NCBI GenBank assembly: GCA_946183985.1 | Contig: CAMHDT010000003.1 | Span: 1 to 54,387 of the forward strand | From: an uncultured Prevotella sp. | Lineage (GTDB): Bacteria; Bacteroidota; Bacteroidia; Bacteroidales; Bacteroidaceae | DNA length: 54,387 nt | Direction of reading: 5' to 3' | Part shown: in pieces, positions 18,306 to 26,421 of the stretch | How positions within the stretch are numbered: position 1 is the stretch's first letter | Layout: each line of letters starts with the position of its first letter | Made by a program: the position numbers and the translations under genes | Notes under the pieces: model-generated | Seen by the model: only the letters and a program-made list of their open reading frames with translations | Databases searched by the model: none | What the model was told of the DNA's origin: nothing

Positions 18306-20792
18306 CTATTGCGCAGGCTTGACCAGACGCACGTAGTATAGACCTGGGCAGAGCGTGTGGTCAGAGGCTGTGAGCCGCACCACAAACTGCTTGCTCTTGG
18401 CCATCTTCTTCGGCAGGGTATACTCCACATTGTAGAAACCATTGCCGTCGGTGCCCTCGGCCTTTTCGGGCACAACGATGTCGGTCAGTTTTTGGCCGTT
18501 GACCGTCAGCGTAGCCATACGGCCGCGGTCGGCCTGATTAAAGCGCAGCATGATGCCGAGGTTCTTCTTCACCTTACTATTATTATATAAGGTGTACTGG
18601 ATATGGCCATTCGGACGCGCATCACGATAGTGCTCCGAACGGAACTCGCCTTTGTTGCTGTCGCTGCTGTAGTTATACTCATGGCCAGCCTCGCTCTGCT
18701 GCTCGCCAGGTGCCACGAAATCGATGGTACGTCTGATCATCACCTCGTTGGCAGCCTCGGTCAGCGCCATATCGCTCTTGGCAAAGTTCTCCGGTGTCTG
18801 CTGATACCAGTAGCACATGTAGCGGTCGTGGTGAATCTGATAGAAGGGCTGCAGGGTGAGCGTGGTCCACTTATAACTCTCTACACCCGGACGGGATGCA
18901 TCAATGGTGAAGGTGAGTTTCTGTGTGTCAGCCTTCTTGATGCGCTCCAGCACATCGGCACGCTCGCCAATGAGCAACGGAGCCGATAACAGGCTCAACT
19001 GACGGCCCCTGGCACCTGGCGAGTGGTCCATACGCCCCTCGCCGCCATATACATTCTGCAGTTTCTCGCTGCCATTGGTGGTGTTGGCACCAAGCAGGAT
19101 GGGACCGTATTTAAAAGCAATATAGTCGGTATAGTTGGGACATTCCTCATAGCGCAGAGTCATGGGCAGGGTGATTGTAATTTTATCGCCCTCCTGCCAT
19201 TGACGGTCGACCTTGACATAGGACGACTTGCCGGGAACGACAGGGAATTCGTCGAGCACACTGCCATTGACAGCAACGGTAAAGCCCTGAGCAGCCCATG
19301 CGGGATGGCGCAGGGCAATGGTGTAATGGCCGGTCTTGCCGATGGTAAGGGTGACGGTATTACCATAGGGGAAGGCGGTTTCCTGGGTGACGACAAAATC
19401 ATCACTTACCAGACGGCTTGGGGTGAAGAGGTTCACGTAGAGCGTCTTATTACCATCGTGGGTATAGATAAAATGGCCATACTTCGAATGATTCTCCATG
19501 CCTGTGCCCACGCAGCACCACATGCCCTTGTTAGGCTCAGAATAGATGCGGTAGCCCTGCGGGCGCAGGGTGGTGAAATAGACATAGCCGCCCGTCTTGG
19601 GATCTTGTGTGGAAAGGATGTGGTTCCACATGGCCTGCTCGTAGAAGTCCACGTATTTGGCATCGCCCGTACGGTCGAAGAGCATCTCCGAGAACTTCAT
19701 CATGTTGTTCGTGTTACACGACTCTGGACCGTCAGGCTGGTCAATGTAGCGGTTGCCGTTGGCAGCAGCCAGGAAGTGTTCGTTCACCGAATTGCCACCG
19801 ATGCAGACAGTGCGGTTCTGGGCTACATCCTGCCAGAAGTTCTCGGCAGCACGAAGATAATCGGCGGATTCATCGGACATTTCGCCAATGCGCTCCATGC
19901 CAATGAACTTAGGCACCTGTGTGTTGGCATGCTTGCCATCGAGGAAGTGCTCATCCAATGTCTGCATCCCATTGAGCATAGCCTTATGGGTGTATTTTCT
20001 GGCTGCAACAAGATATTTCTCATCGCCAAAGAGTTGGTATGCATCGAGCATCGACTCATTCATGCCGCCATGCTCACAGTTAAGGAAGCCCTCGAAGGCC
20101 TGATCGTCGACCTTGCCTACTAAGTTGGCACTCCAGTCGCTGAGTTTGCGGAACATCTCCTTGGCCATTTCATTATTACCGTAGAGATAGGCATCGCGCA
20201 GGCCTGCCAGTATCTTGTGCTGACAATAGAAAGGCACCCAGCCCCAGTTCTTTTGGATACCAGACAAGTCGCCCTTATACAGTTTACGCCACGAGTCGTT
20301 GATGGGCTGGCCGCCAATAAAGCCATAGAGGCCCTCGGTGTCCTGGTCGTAAGCATCCTGACAATCCTTCATTACCTTCAGCATATAGTCCATGCGCTCT
20401 TTCAGACGGGTCCTGGTGGCCTCATCATGGCTGGCAGCATAACCCAGGGCCAGTGCCGACAGATAATGGCCGCCCACATGACCACTGAGGTCAAAGCCGG
20501 CATCGCCACCCCAGTTCTTGAAGTTAGGATGTTTGGTGAGCCACTGGTAGTAAGGGCTGTCGGCATCGGTAGTTTCGGCCAGTCCTGCCTGTCGCACATA
20601 GGGTGTAAGCAGGCGGTCCACATCATACTGCATGAGCATCTCGAAGTTTTTCTCCATGGCCGTCTTCATTGGACCATCGAGCAGGGTGACCTGCTCCAAG
20701 TCGAAATGGCGCGGATACAGCTCCGTCTGGGCACTGACCATGGCCGAAGCAGAAAACAATGTCAAGGTTGTAAAGAACAGTTTTAGTTTCAT
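18306..20792 (-). CDS. GH127 family glycosidase (beta-L-arabinofuranosidase-like)
   Basis: An 828-residue enzyme with a Sec signal peptide (about 1-21). The DUF1680/GH127 (alpha/alpha)6 barrel begins at VTLLDGPMKTAMEKN. By comparison with the characterised HypBA1 enzyme, the likely catalytic and zinc set is Glu338 (NEHF), Glu357-x-Cys359 (PESCN) and Cys426-Cys427 (MWCCVGTG), and all are present. C-terminal beta domains follow. It would release terminal beta-L-arabinofuranose or a related sugar in the periplasm or at the surface. It begins 57 bp after the DUF6850 gene and may share that transcript, but function ties it more to the convergent permease. Confidence 0.9.
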   Translation of the reverse strand: MKLKLFFTTLTLFSASAMVSAQTELYPRHFDLEQVTLLDGPMKTAMEKNFEMLMQYDVDRLLTPYVRQAGLAETTDADSPYYQWLTKHPNFKNWGGDAGFDLSGHVGGHYLSALALGYAASHDEATRTRLKERMDYMLKVMKDCQDAYDQDTEGLYGFIGGQPINDSWRKLYKGDLSGIQKNWGWVPFYCQHKILAGLRDAYLYGNNEMAKEMFRKLSDWSANLVGKVDDQAFEGFLNCEHGGMNESMLDAYQLFGDEKYLVAARKYTHKAMLNGMQTLDEHFLDGKHANTQVPKFIGMERIGEMSDESADYLRAAENFWQDVAQNRTVCIGGNSVNEHFLAAANGNRYIDQPDGPESCNTNNMMKFSEMLFDRTGDAKYVDFYEQAMWNHILSTQDPKTGGYVYFTTLRPQGYRIYSEPNKGMWCCVGTGMENHSKYGHFIYTHDGNKTLYVNLFTPSRLVSDDFVVTQETAFPYGNTVTLTIGKTGHYTIALRHPAWAAQGFTVAVNGSVLDEFPVVPGKSSYVKVDRQWQEGDKITITLPMTLRYEECPNYTDYIAFKYGPILLGANTTNGSEKLQNVYGGEGRMDHSPGARGRQLSLLSAPLLIGERADVLERIKKADTQKLTFTIDASRPGVESYKWTTLTLQPFYQIHHDRYMCYWYQQTPENFAKSDMALTEAANEVMIRRTIDFVAPGEQQSEAGHEYNYSSDSNKGEFRSEHYRDARPNGHIQYTLYNNSKVKKNLGIMLRFNQADRGRMATLTVNGQKLTDIVVPEKAEGTDGNGFYNVEYTLPKKMAKSKQFVVRLTASDHTLCPGLYYVRLVKPAQ

Positions 20793-20849
20793 CTCTATGA
20801 TTGTGTTTTAATTATTTATTAATAAGGAGGCAGGAGTGCAGACATTAGC

Positions 20850-22430
20850 CTAGAACTGAATCATACCTACGGCCAAGCCCACGGTGCTGGCATCGCGGTC
20901 GTTGTTGGTACGCAGATAATCGCCATACGCCTTCACATAGCAAGTGACCGAAGTATGCTTGATGGCCAGAGGAAAAAGATACTTCACCTCTGCTCGGCCC
21001 TGCCAGTAGTTGGCACGGTAGTAGGCCATATCAGGAATCAGCACGCCCTGGGCATAATCGGTAGAGGCATCGGCCAACTGCAAGGAAGCCTCATCAGAAA
21101 AATGATAAGTGGCCGACAAATCTACCCACAGACGACGGCCGAAGAATGCCTTGGCACCCTCAGCCTGCAAATCGAAACGGTTATAATGCAGGTCAGAACG
21201 ATGAAGCAGCCGGCTGTTTTTCACATCCTGTGCCGCAAACGACATGCCGGCATACCCTGTCTCGGCAGCCCCATCGAGCCATGAACAGCGATAGTGGAAG
21301 GTTCCCTGGCGGGTCTTCACCTGATAGCGTTTGCTAAACTCTATCTGGGTCTCATAGCGATAACTGGTATAACCATGCTCTGCATCGCGCTCCTGTATGA
21401 GTTGCTGGCGATACTCATCGGCAAAGGCATCAGTCATGTTTATCGTGAGATCCAACTGATGGAGTGTCTTGTCTGTTGTGATGCGGTTATGTGAAGAGAG
21501 AGCATAGCGATAAGAGGTGAACTTGCCTGGTTCATACTTATACTGGCCCCACACATCCTCTACGCCACGGCTGACAGCCACCGAGGTCAGGCTGTTCAAC
21601 GCACCCTGGCGATAGCCATAGTTCAATTCGGCACCGAACTCATGGTTCACCCACTCACGGGAATAGCCGCCATAGCCGCCCACCACACCATTGGCCTGTT
21701 CTAGCCCAGTCATGGTGTAGTATTTCATGTTAGGGTCGGTCTGCTCCGTCGTCATATTGGGTATTTTCTCCTTACGACGGTCGTAATGGCCATTCAGGCC
21801 CACCGTATGATGACCGAAGACAAAGGCCACGGAAGGTGTCACCTTATAGTCGAGCAGTTCTGAGCGCGAACGAGGGTCACGCAAGCGGCTCAAGTCGCCC
21901 ACCTTATAGTCGAGGCGGGCACCCAGCAGCAGTTCACGATCGGCATGGTCGCTGGCCATCGGAATGGGAATGGTACTTACAGCGGCCGTTAAATCGAAAT
22001 TCTGCGAGTCATACTTTCCTGCAATGCTACTGCCACTGAAATAAGGGTTGGCATTGTAAGGACGCATCACATCGCACCAGGCACGGTCTTTGGTGCGGTC
22101 CATATCGAACTGGAAGCGGCCATAGCCCACCAACAGCATACTGATTTTCTGATAGCGCTCAGTAGTAAATGTGAGTTGGTTGCGCTGTCCACCTTCCTGC
22201 ACACGCCGGTAGTCACCTTCACGGTGCTCAAATTCAAACTCAGCATAGCCGCGGTCAGCACTGGCATCAAGCCCGAAGCCTGCCGCATTGTCAGTAAGCC
22301 TCCATAATTGCGTAGCATCGGCATAGCGATACTCGCCTTCCTGAGCAAAAGTGCCAACTGGTACCAACAGCACCAAGGCCGCAACGGCAACTAGATATTC
22401 TAGAGGGAAAAACTGTTTCTTATTCATCAT
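20850..22430 (-). CDS. DUF6850-type outer membrane beta-barrel protein
   Basis: The start chosen is the ATG at 22430 (526 residues), which gives a Sec signal peptide ending GTFAQEGE and an 11-bp overlap with the preceding DUF4876 gene. A longer reading frame exists upstream but lacks any signal. Alternating hydrophobic and aromatic strands and a C-terminal GLAVGMIQF ending in Phe fit an outer-membrane barrel. The opening EYRYADATQLWRLTDNAAG resembles proteins annotated DUF6850, which often lie beside DUF4876 and a TonB receptor. The function is unknown. The overlap argues for coupled synthesis with the lipoprotein. Confidence 0.8.
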   Translation of the reverse strand: MMNKKQFFPLEYLVAVAALVLLVPVGTFAQEGEYRYADATQLWRLTDNAAGFGLDASADRGYAEFEFEHREGDYRRVQEGGQRNQLTFTTERYQKISMLLVGYGRFQFDMDRTKDRAWCDVMRPYNANPYFSGSSIAGKYDSQNFDLTAAVSTIPIPMASDHADRELLLGARLDYKVGDLSRLRDPRSRSELLDYKVTPSVAFVFGHHTVGLNGHYDRRKEKIPNMTTEQTDPNMKYYTMTGLEQANGVVGGYGGYSREWVNHEFGAELNYGYRQGALNSLTSVAVSRGVEDVWGQYKYEPGKFTSYRYALSSHNRITTDKTLHQLDLTINMTDAFADEYRQQLIQERDAEHGYTSYRYETQIEFSKRYQVKTRQGTFHYRCSWLDGAAETGYAGMSFAAQDVKNSRLLHRSDLHYNRFDLQAEGAKAFFGRRLWVDLSATYHFSDEASLQLADASTDYAQGVLIPDMAYYRANYWQGRAEVKYLFPLAIKHTSVTCYVKAYGDYLRTNNDRDASTVGLAVGMIQF

Positions 22431-23658
22431 ACTGGCGGGGCTTAATTGTACTTGAAATCTGGAAGTCATTGCTCGAGTTATTGGTATCGGCAAGGATGGG
22501 ATGACCGTCGGCGGCCTTCTTGTTGGTCTTGCGGTAGACAACCTCACCGTTGCGGCCAGACGCGGCATTGATAAAGGTATAGCCAGCATCGATATCGTCG
22601 TAGAGACGCTTACTGGCAGGATCGACACCCGTGGCCTTGTTACGCAACACCTCGACACCATCGATAATCGTGCGCTTGGGCACCAGCAGCCATTGGTTGC
22701 CACTGGTCTTACCATAGGAATAGGTCAGCGGCCACGACTGCACATCCTCATCGGTGCGGAAAATGACAACACCACAGGGGCCACTCTGCACCAGATTCAT
22801 AATGGAGATGGAGGGATACATGGAATAGACCAGTTCTAGGGCCGGCGTAGAAGGATTATTGGGCACAGGCCTGCTGCTGAGATCCTTAGCCTCGAAGTCG
22901 GCACTGGTCAGATCACTCTCAAGGGTATCGTTAGGTGTGTGGTCGGTGGCACTGTTCACAATCAGCACCGTGCCGCCGGCAGCCACCTTATGTCCTGCAT
23001 CGGCAGGGATGCGGAACACCTGTTTCATGAGCACCACCGTGTCGGCATAGGCATCATGGAGGTTAGACAGAGTGTAGGCCTGAGTGCTCTCGGCCTCAAC
23101 AAGGCCGATATAGAGACCAGACACATCGACCTCATCATCGCTCTGATTGTAGAGTTCGATGTACTTTCCTGCATCATAGCCACGGTTATTCAGGTCCTTA
23201 GAACCGGCAAAATAGATTTTGCCAATGATAATATCGCGGTTAATACTCAACTGTGTGGACAGTTGGATGGTCTGCTCAGCCGTGATGAGATGCGAATTGA
23301 GCGAGCCCGACACGGTACAGCCGCTATTTACCTGCTGGTCGCCGGTAAGTGTCTGATACTCGCCTGCCGTCAGTTCCCATGAGCACGAAATGTCGTAGAC
23401 ATCAGGGACAAGATTGGGAAACGTGGCCACACCTTCGGCATCGGTGGTGGCCGTAAGGCGCAAGCCGCCCTGCTGCATCACGATTTCGTGGCCCGACAAA
23501 TCGGCAGCATTGACAAACTCCTCGGGCATGAGCAATTGGACACGGGCCGTGGTCTCCGTGGTGGCATCATTGTAGTCTACACACGAGACAAGGGCTAAAA
23601 CCATGCCGCAGCATAGCGAACAGGCGGAATACAAAGGTTTTATATATTCTGTCATCAT
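22420..23658 (-). CDS. DUF4876-type lipoprotein
   Basis: A 412-residue predicted lipoprotein with lipobox LVSC. It begins with a carboxypeptidase-regulatory-like beta-sandwich (RLTATTDAEGVATFPNLVP). A lamin-tail-like segment follows (KYIELYNQSDDEVDVSGLYIG, near 165-185). The C-terminus has the RNGEVVYRKTN and DTNNSSNDFQ motifs I associate with DUF4876. It lies 23 bp after a TonB-dependent receptor and overlaps the DUF6850 gene. By position it may act as the SusD-like surface partner of that receptor, although it is not a SusD homologue. The role is inferred. Confidence 0.82.
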   Translation of the reverse strand: MMTEYIKPLYSACSLCCGMVLALVSCVDYNDATTETTARVQLLMPEEFVNAADLSGHEIVMQQGGLRLTATTDAEGVATFPNLVPDVYDISCSWELTAGEYQTLTGDQQVNSGCTVSGSLNSHLITAEQTIQLSTQLSINRDIIIGKIYFAGSKDLNNRGYDAGKYIELYNQSDDEVDVSGLYIGLVEAESTQAYTLSNLHDAYADTVVLMKQVFRIPADAGHKVAAGGTVLIVNSATDHTPNDTLESDLTSADFEAKDLSSRPVPNNPSTPALELVYSMYPSISIMNLVQSGPCGVVIFRTDEDVQSWPLTYSYGKTSGNQWLLVPKRTIIDGVEVLRNKATGVDPASKRLYDDIDAGYTFINAASGRNGEVVYRKTNKKAADGHPILADTNNSSNDFQISSTIKPRQYDE

Positions 23659-23659
23659 C

Positions 23660-23687
23660 TTCTATCTTCAATTTTCAATCTTCAAAG
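23660..23687. repeat. 7-bp spacer repeat, 4 copies
   Basis: TTCTATC, TTCAATT, TTCAATC and TTCAAAG keep a 7-bp period between the DUF4876 start and the stop of the TonB receptor (23682-23684), which lies inside the array. Confidence 0.75.
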
Positions 23688-26411
23688 GTTTAGTGAGAGT
23701 TCTGCGCCAAAGGCGAACTTACCAGTATTGCGCTGAGTAAGCGTGGTAGTAGTATTGCCTTTCAGATAGGGCTCATAGAAGAGGCTGTTGTCCACATAGA
23801 GCGACAAGGCCCCCACCTTTCCCAATTCTTTTGTCAGGCGTGCAGACAAATTCCATGTGACAGGAGTCTTGAGCGGGTCGTTATCGGTATAGCGCAACAA
23901 CAGTTTATCATCGGTAGTAGCAATCTGTCCGCCATCGAAGGTGATAAAGTCGGCAGAACTGATGTCGTGATACACAAGGTCGTTGGAAATCCATCCGATA
24001 GGATCCTTGTCGGCAGTGTAATTCCATGTGGACTGATGCCAGATGGCTTGCGCCGTGAACGAGGCCACCATGTGGAGTTGGGGGATATGGGTGACGGCAC
24101 GCAATGTAGTGACGAATCGGCGCAGACGCGTATAGTCGAGGCCAGAAGGATAGACGATGCGCACAGGCGAGATGTTACGACCTGCATAGACGGTGCCCGC
24201 GAGCAAAGCGGCAGGTACGGAGGTGGCATTCAGGCGTGTGCTCCAGTCGGTCTTGGTCTCATTCCATGCACCACTGAAATAAAGATTTGTCTTGAGTGGC
24301 TTGATTTCGCCAAGGTCGAAATCAAACTCCAGACCACGGTTGATGGTCTTGTCGGTATTCTCCAACAGGCCCGTCGTTGCAAAACAAGTGAACTGATGGG
24401 CATAGCCTGTAGAAAAGTCGGGCTGTCCGTTGACAATGGCCGGCATGTGGGTATCATCAAACAGGTTATAAGTATAGGTGAAATAGTCGGCTGCGGTCTC
24501 AAAGCCGTTAGGAGTGCGGTCCTGATAGGCCAGCACACTGAGTTTGCGATTGCCTGGCAGTTTGATGTCGACACCCACCTCCACCTTTGTCGTCTTGGCA
24601 TTCTTCAGTCCTTTCGAGCGCTGCACATCATAAACCTCTGTATGAGTATAATAGGCCGGTGTGGCCGACATGGTAAAGTTACCCACCAAATCGTCGATAT
24701 ACTTCTTGTCGGGGTAAAGATGCATGAGGCCAGGCGTCTTCGAGTTAATACCGATACCACCACGTATGTCAAGCCACGTGGCAGCCGTGAAGGCAACATT
24801 AAGACGAGGCGACAAGGCTGTAGTGGCTGCATCGCCGAAGGGCTGCAAGGCGGTGAAGCGCAACCCAAGGTTCACACGCAGGCGGTTTACCTTATTCATA
24901 TTATAAGTAAACTGGTCTTCGGCAAAGAACGACAACTGGTGCAGGCCCGGGATATCGTCAAAGGCACGCGGACGGCCATTGCTGTTTGGACGATAAGGTT
25001 GTGTGGGGTCTACATCGTAGTAGCCACGACCATTGTTCCAGTCGTAATGATAGTCAACGCCTACCTTGAATCCCTGCACGGTCTTTCCCTTGCGCAGGAA
25101 GAAGTCATCGGTCATCTTGAAGAACACATTGCCCGGCCGGCTCTCGGTGATACCAGTAGCCAGATATGAGGTGGTTTTCCAAGGCACGGCATAGTAACCC
25201 GTCTCGCGTGCCGTAAGGATGGGCAGCAAGCCATTGCTCACCGGCACAAAACTGGTGTTGCGACTGTCTATCTGCGTCAGACTGACGCCCAGCGTGTATT
25301 TCAACGACCGCATCATGGGCAGATCCATCCTGATACGCCCGTTGTGCGTCAGGCCAAACGTAGTGGTCGTTGATTTCGATTCCGTCCCATCCTGAATGGC
25401 ATCCGGATCGTTGCCACTCCAGTCCTTAGCCTGCATAAAGCGTAACTTCGTATCGCCATGCCAGCGTTTGCTAAAGTCGAAGCCCCACCCTACATTAGCC
25501 GTATATCGGTCAAATGAGCGTGTCTTCCGGCGAGGGTCGCCCCAGGCCTTGGCATAGTCAAGGTTGGCATTGATGATGCCGCCCTTGGCAAGGGAAAAGC
25601 CCTTGCCCACACTATAGTTCTGCAGACTAGGATTGATTTTTGCCTTGGCCTGCCATGGTGTGACACCCACCTTTGAATGCACGACGACCAAGCCACTGGT
25701 CAGGTCGCCATATTCGGCTGACGGAATACCACGGATAATCTCCACCTCTTCGATGTTGTCGGCTGAGATCTGTCGCAAATCGGTGCCTGCATCGGCGGTA
25801 TTGGAAAAGGTGCCCTGCCCCACCTCACCATTGTTGGACATGGGCACACCATCGAGCACAATACTGGTACCGAAAGCCATGGTAGAGTTATTCTGCAACG
25901 TACGCAACTGCAACCCCTGACGCTGAACCATGTCCGGACGGTCCATCAGTTGGCCGGGGAGGAGTTGCATCACATCGGCCAGCGAGGTGGCCTGCAGGTG
26001 GTCGATGGCCTGACGGCCAATAACACTGGCCGTAGAGGCGCCACTCTCTTTCTGCTTGGCCACCACCTGCACTTCTTTGAGCGACAGCGAGGTGGGTGTC
26101 ATGGCATAACGCAACTGCATGTCCTTACTCACTTTGACACGCGTGTTGACCGGCTCGAAGCCCACGTAACTTACCTGCAGGGTATATTCACCCGCAGGCA
26201 CATTGCCAATGGTGGCCTGTCCATTCATGTCGGTCACGGCCATAGCACCCGACGGCTGCAACTGCATCGTAGCCATGATGATGGGTTCGCGGCTGTCTTT
26301 CTCTGTCACAGTGATGTTAAGCGTGTAGCCAGTTTTTTGTGCCGAAGCCGCCATGGTTCCAAGTAGAAGGAGCCATGCCATCAGCACTATTCTGATATAC
26401 GATCTATTCAT
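23682..26411 (-). CDS. TonB-dependent outer membrane receptor (not SusC type)
   Basis: A 909-residue receptor with a signal peptide (ending ASAQK), a CarboxypepD_reg-like domain (about 28-110) and a plug containing TSIVLDGVPMSNNGEVGQG and IPSAEYGDLTSGLVVVHSK. A 22-strand-type barrel ends in LSLNL. The length and plug are those of siderophore- or cobalamin-type receptors rather than SusC. It lies 10 bp after the metalloprotease gene and 23 bp before the DUF4876 lipoprotein. Possible ligands are a metal chelate, a peptide or a protein fragment released by the protease; the sequence does not decide. Confidence 0.93.
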   Translation of the reverse strand: MNRSYIRIVLMAWLLLLGTMAASAQKTGYTLNITVTEKDSREPIIMATMQLQPSGAMAVTDMNGQATIGNVPAGEYTLQVSYVGFEPVNTRVKVSKDMQLRYAMTPTSLSLKEVQVVAKQKESGASTASVIGRQAIDHLQATSLADVMQLLPGQLMDRPDMVQRQGLQLRTLQNNSTMAFGTSIVLDGVPMSNNGEVGQGTFSNTADAGTDLRQISADNIEEVEIIRGIPSAEYGDLTSGLVVVHSKVGVTPWQAKAKINPSLQNYSVGKGFSLAKGGIINANLDYAKAWGDPRRKTRSFDRYTANVGWGFDFSKRWHGDTKLRFMQAKDWSGNDPDAIQDGTESKSTTTTFGLTHNGRIRMDLPMMRSLKYTLGVSLTQIDSRNTSFVPVSNGLLPILTARETGYYAVPWKTTSYLATGITESRPGNVFFKMTDDFFLRKGKTVQGFKVGVDYHYDWNNGRGYYDVDPTQPYRPNSNGRPRAFDDIPGLHQLSFFAEDQFTYNMNKVNRLRVNLGLRFTALQPFGDAATTALSPRLNVAFTAATWLDIRGGIGINSKTPGLMHLYPDKKYIDDLVGNFTMSATPAYYTHTEVYDVQRSKGLKNAKTTKVEVGVDIKLPGNRKLSVLAYQDRTPNGFETAADYFTYTYNLFDDTHMPAIVNGQPDFSTGYAHQFTCFATTGLLENTDKTINRGLEFDFDLGEIKPLKTNLYFSGAWNETKTDWSTRLNATSVPAALLAGTVYAGRNISPVRIVYPSGLDYTRLRRFVTTLRAVTHIPQLHMVASFTAQAIWHQSTWNYTADKDPIGWISNDLVYHDISSADFITFDGGQIATTDDKLLLRYTDNDPLKTPVTWNLSARLTKELGKVGALSLYVDNSLFYEPYLKGNTTTTLTQRNTGKFAFGAELSLNL

Positions 26412-26421
26412 ACGAAAAAAA

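Noticed and set aside
22431..22715. N-terminal extension of the DUF6850 gene
   Set aside because: The extension overlaps DUF4876 coding sequence and lacks a signal peptide, while the ATG at 22430 gives a proper signal peptide and normal overlap.
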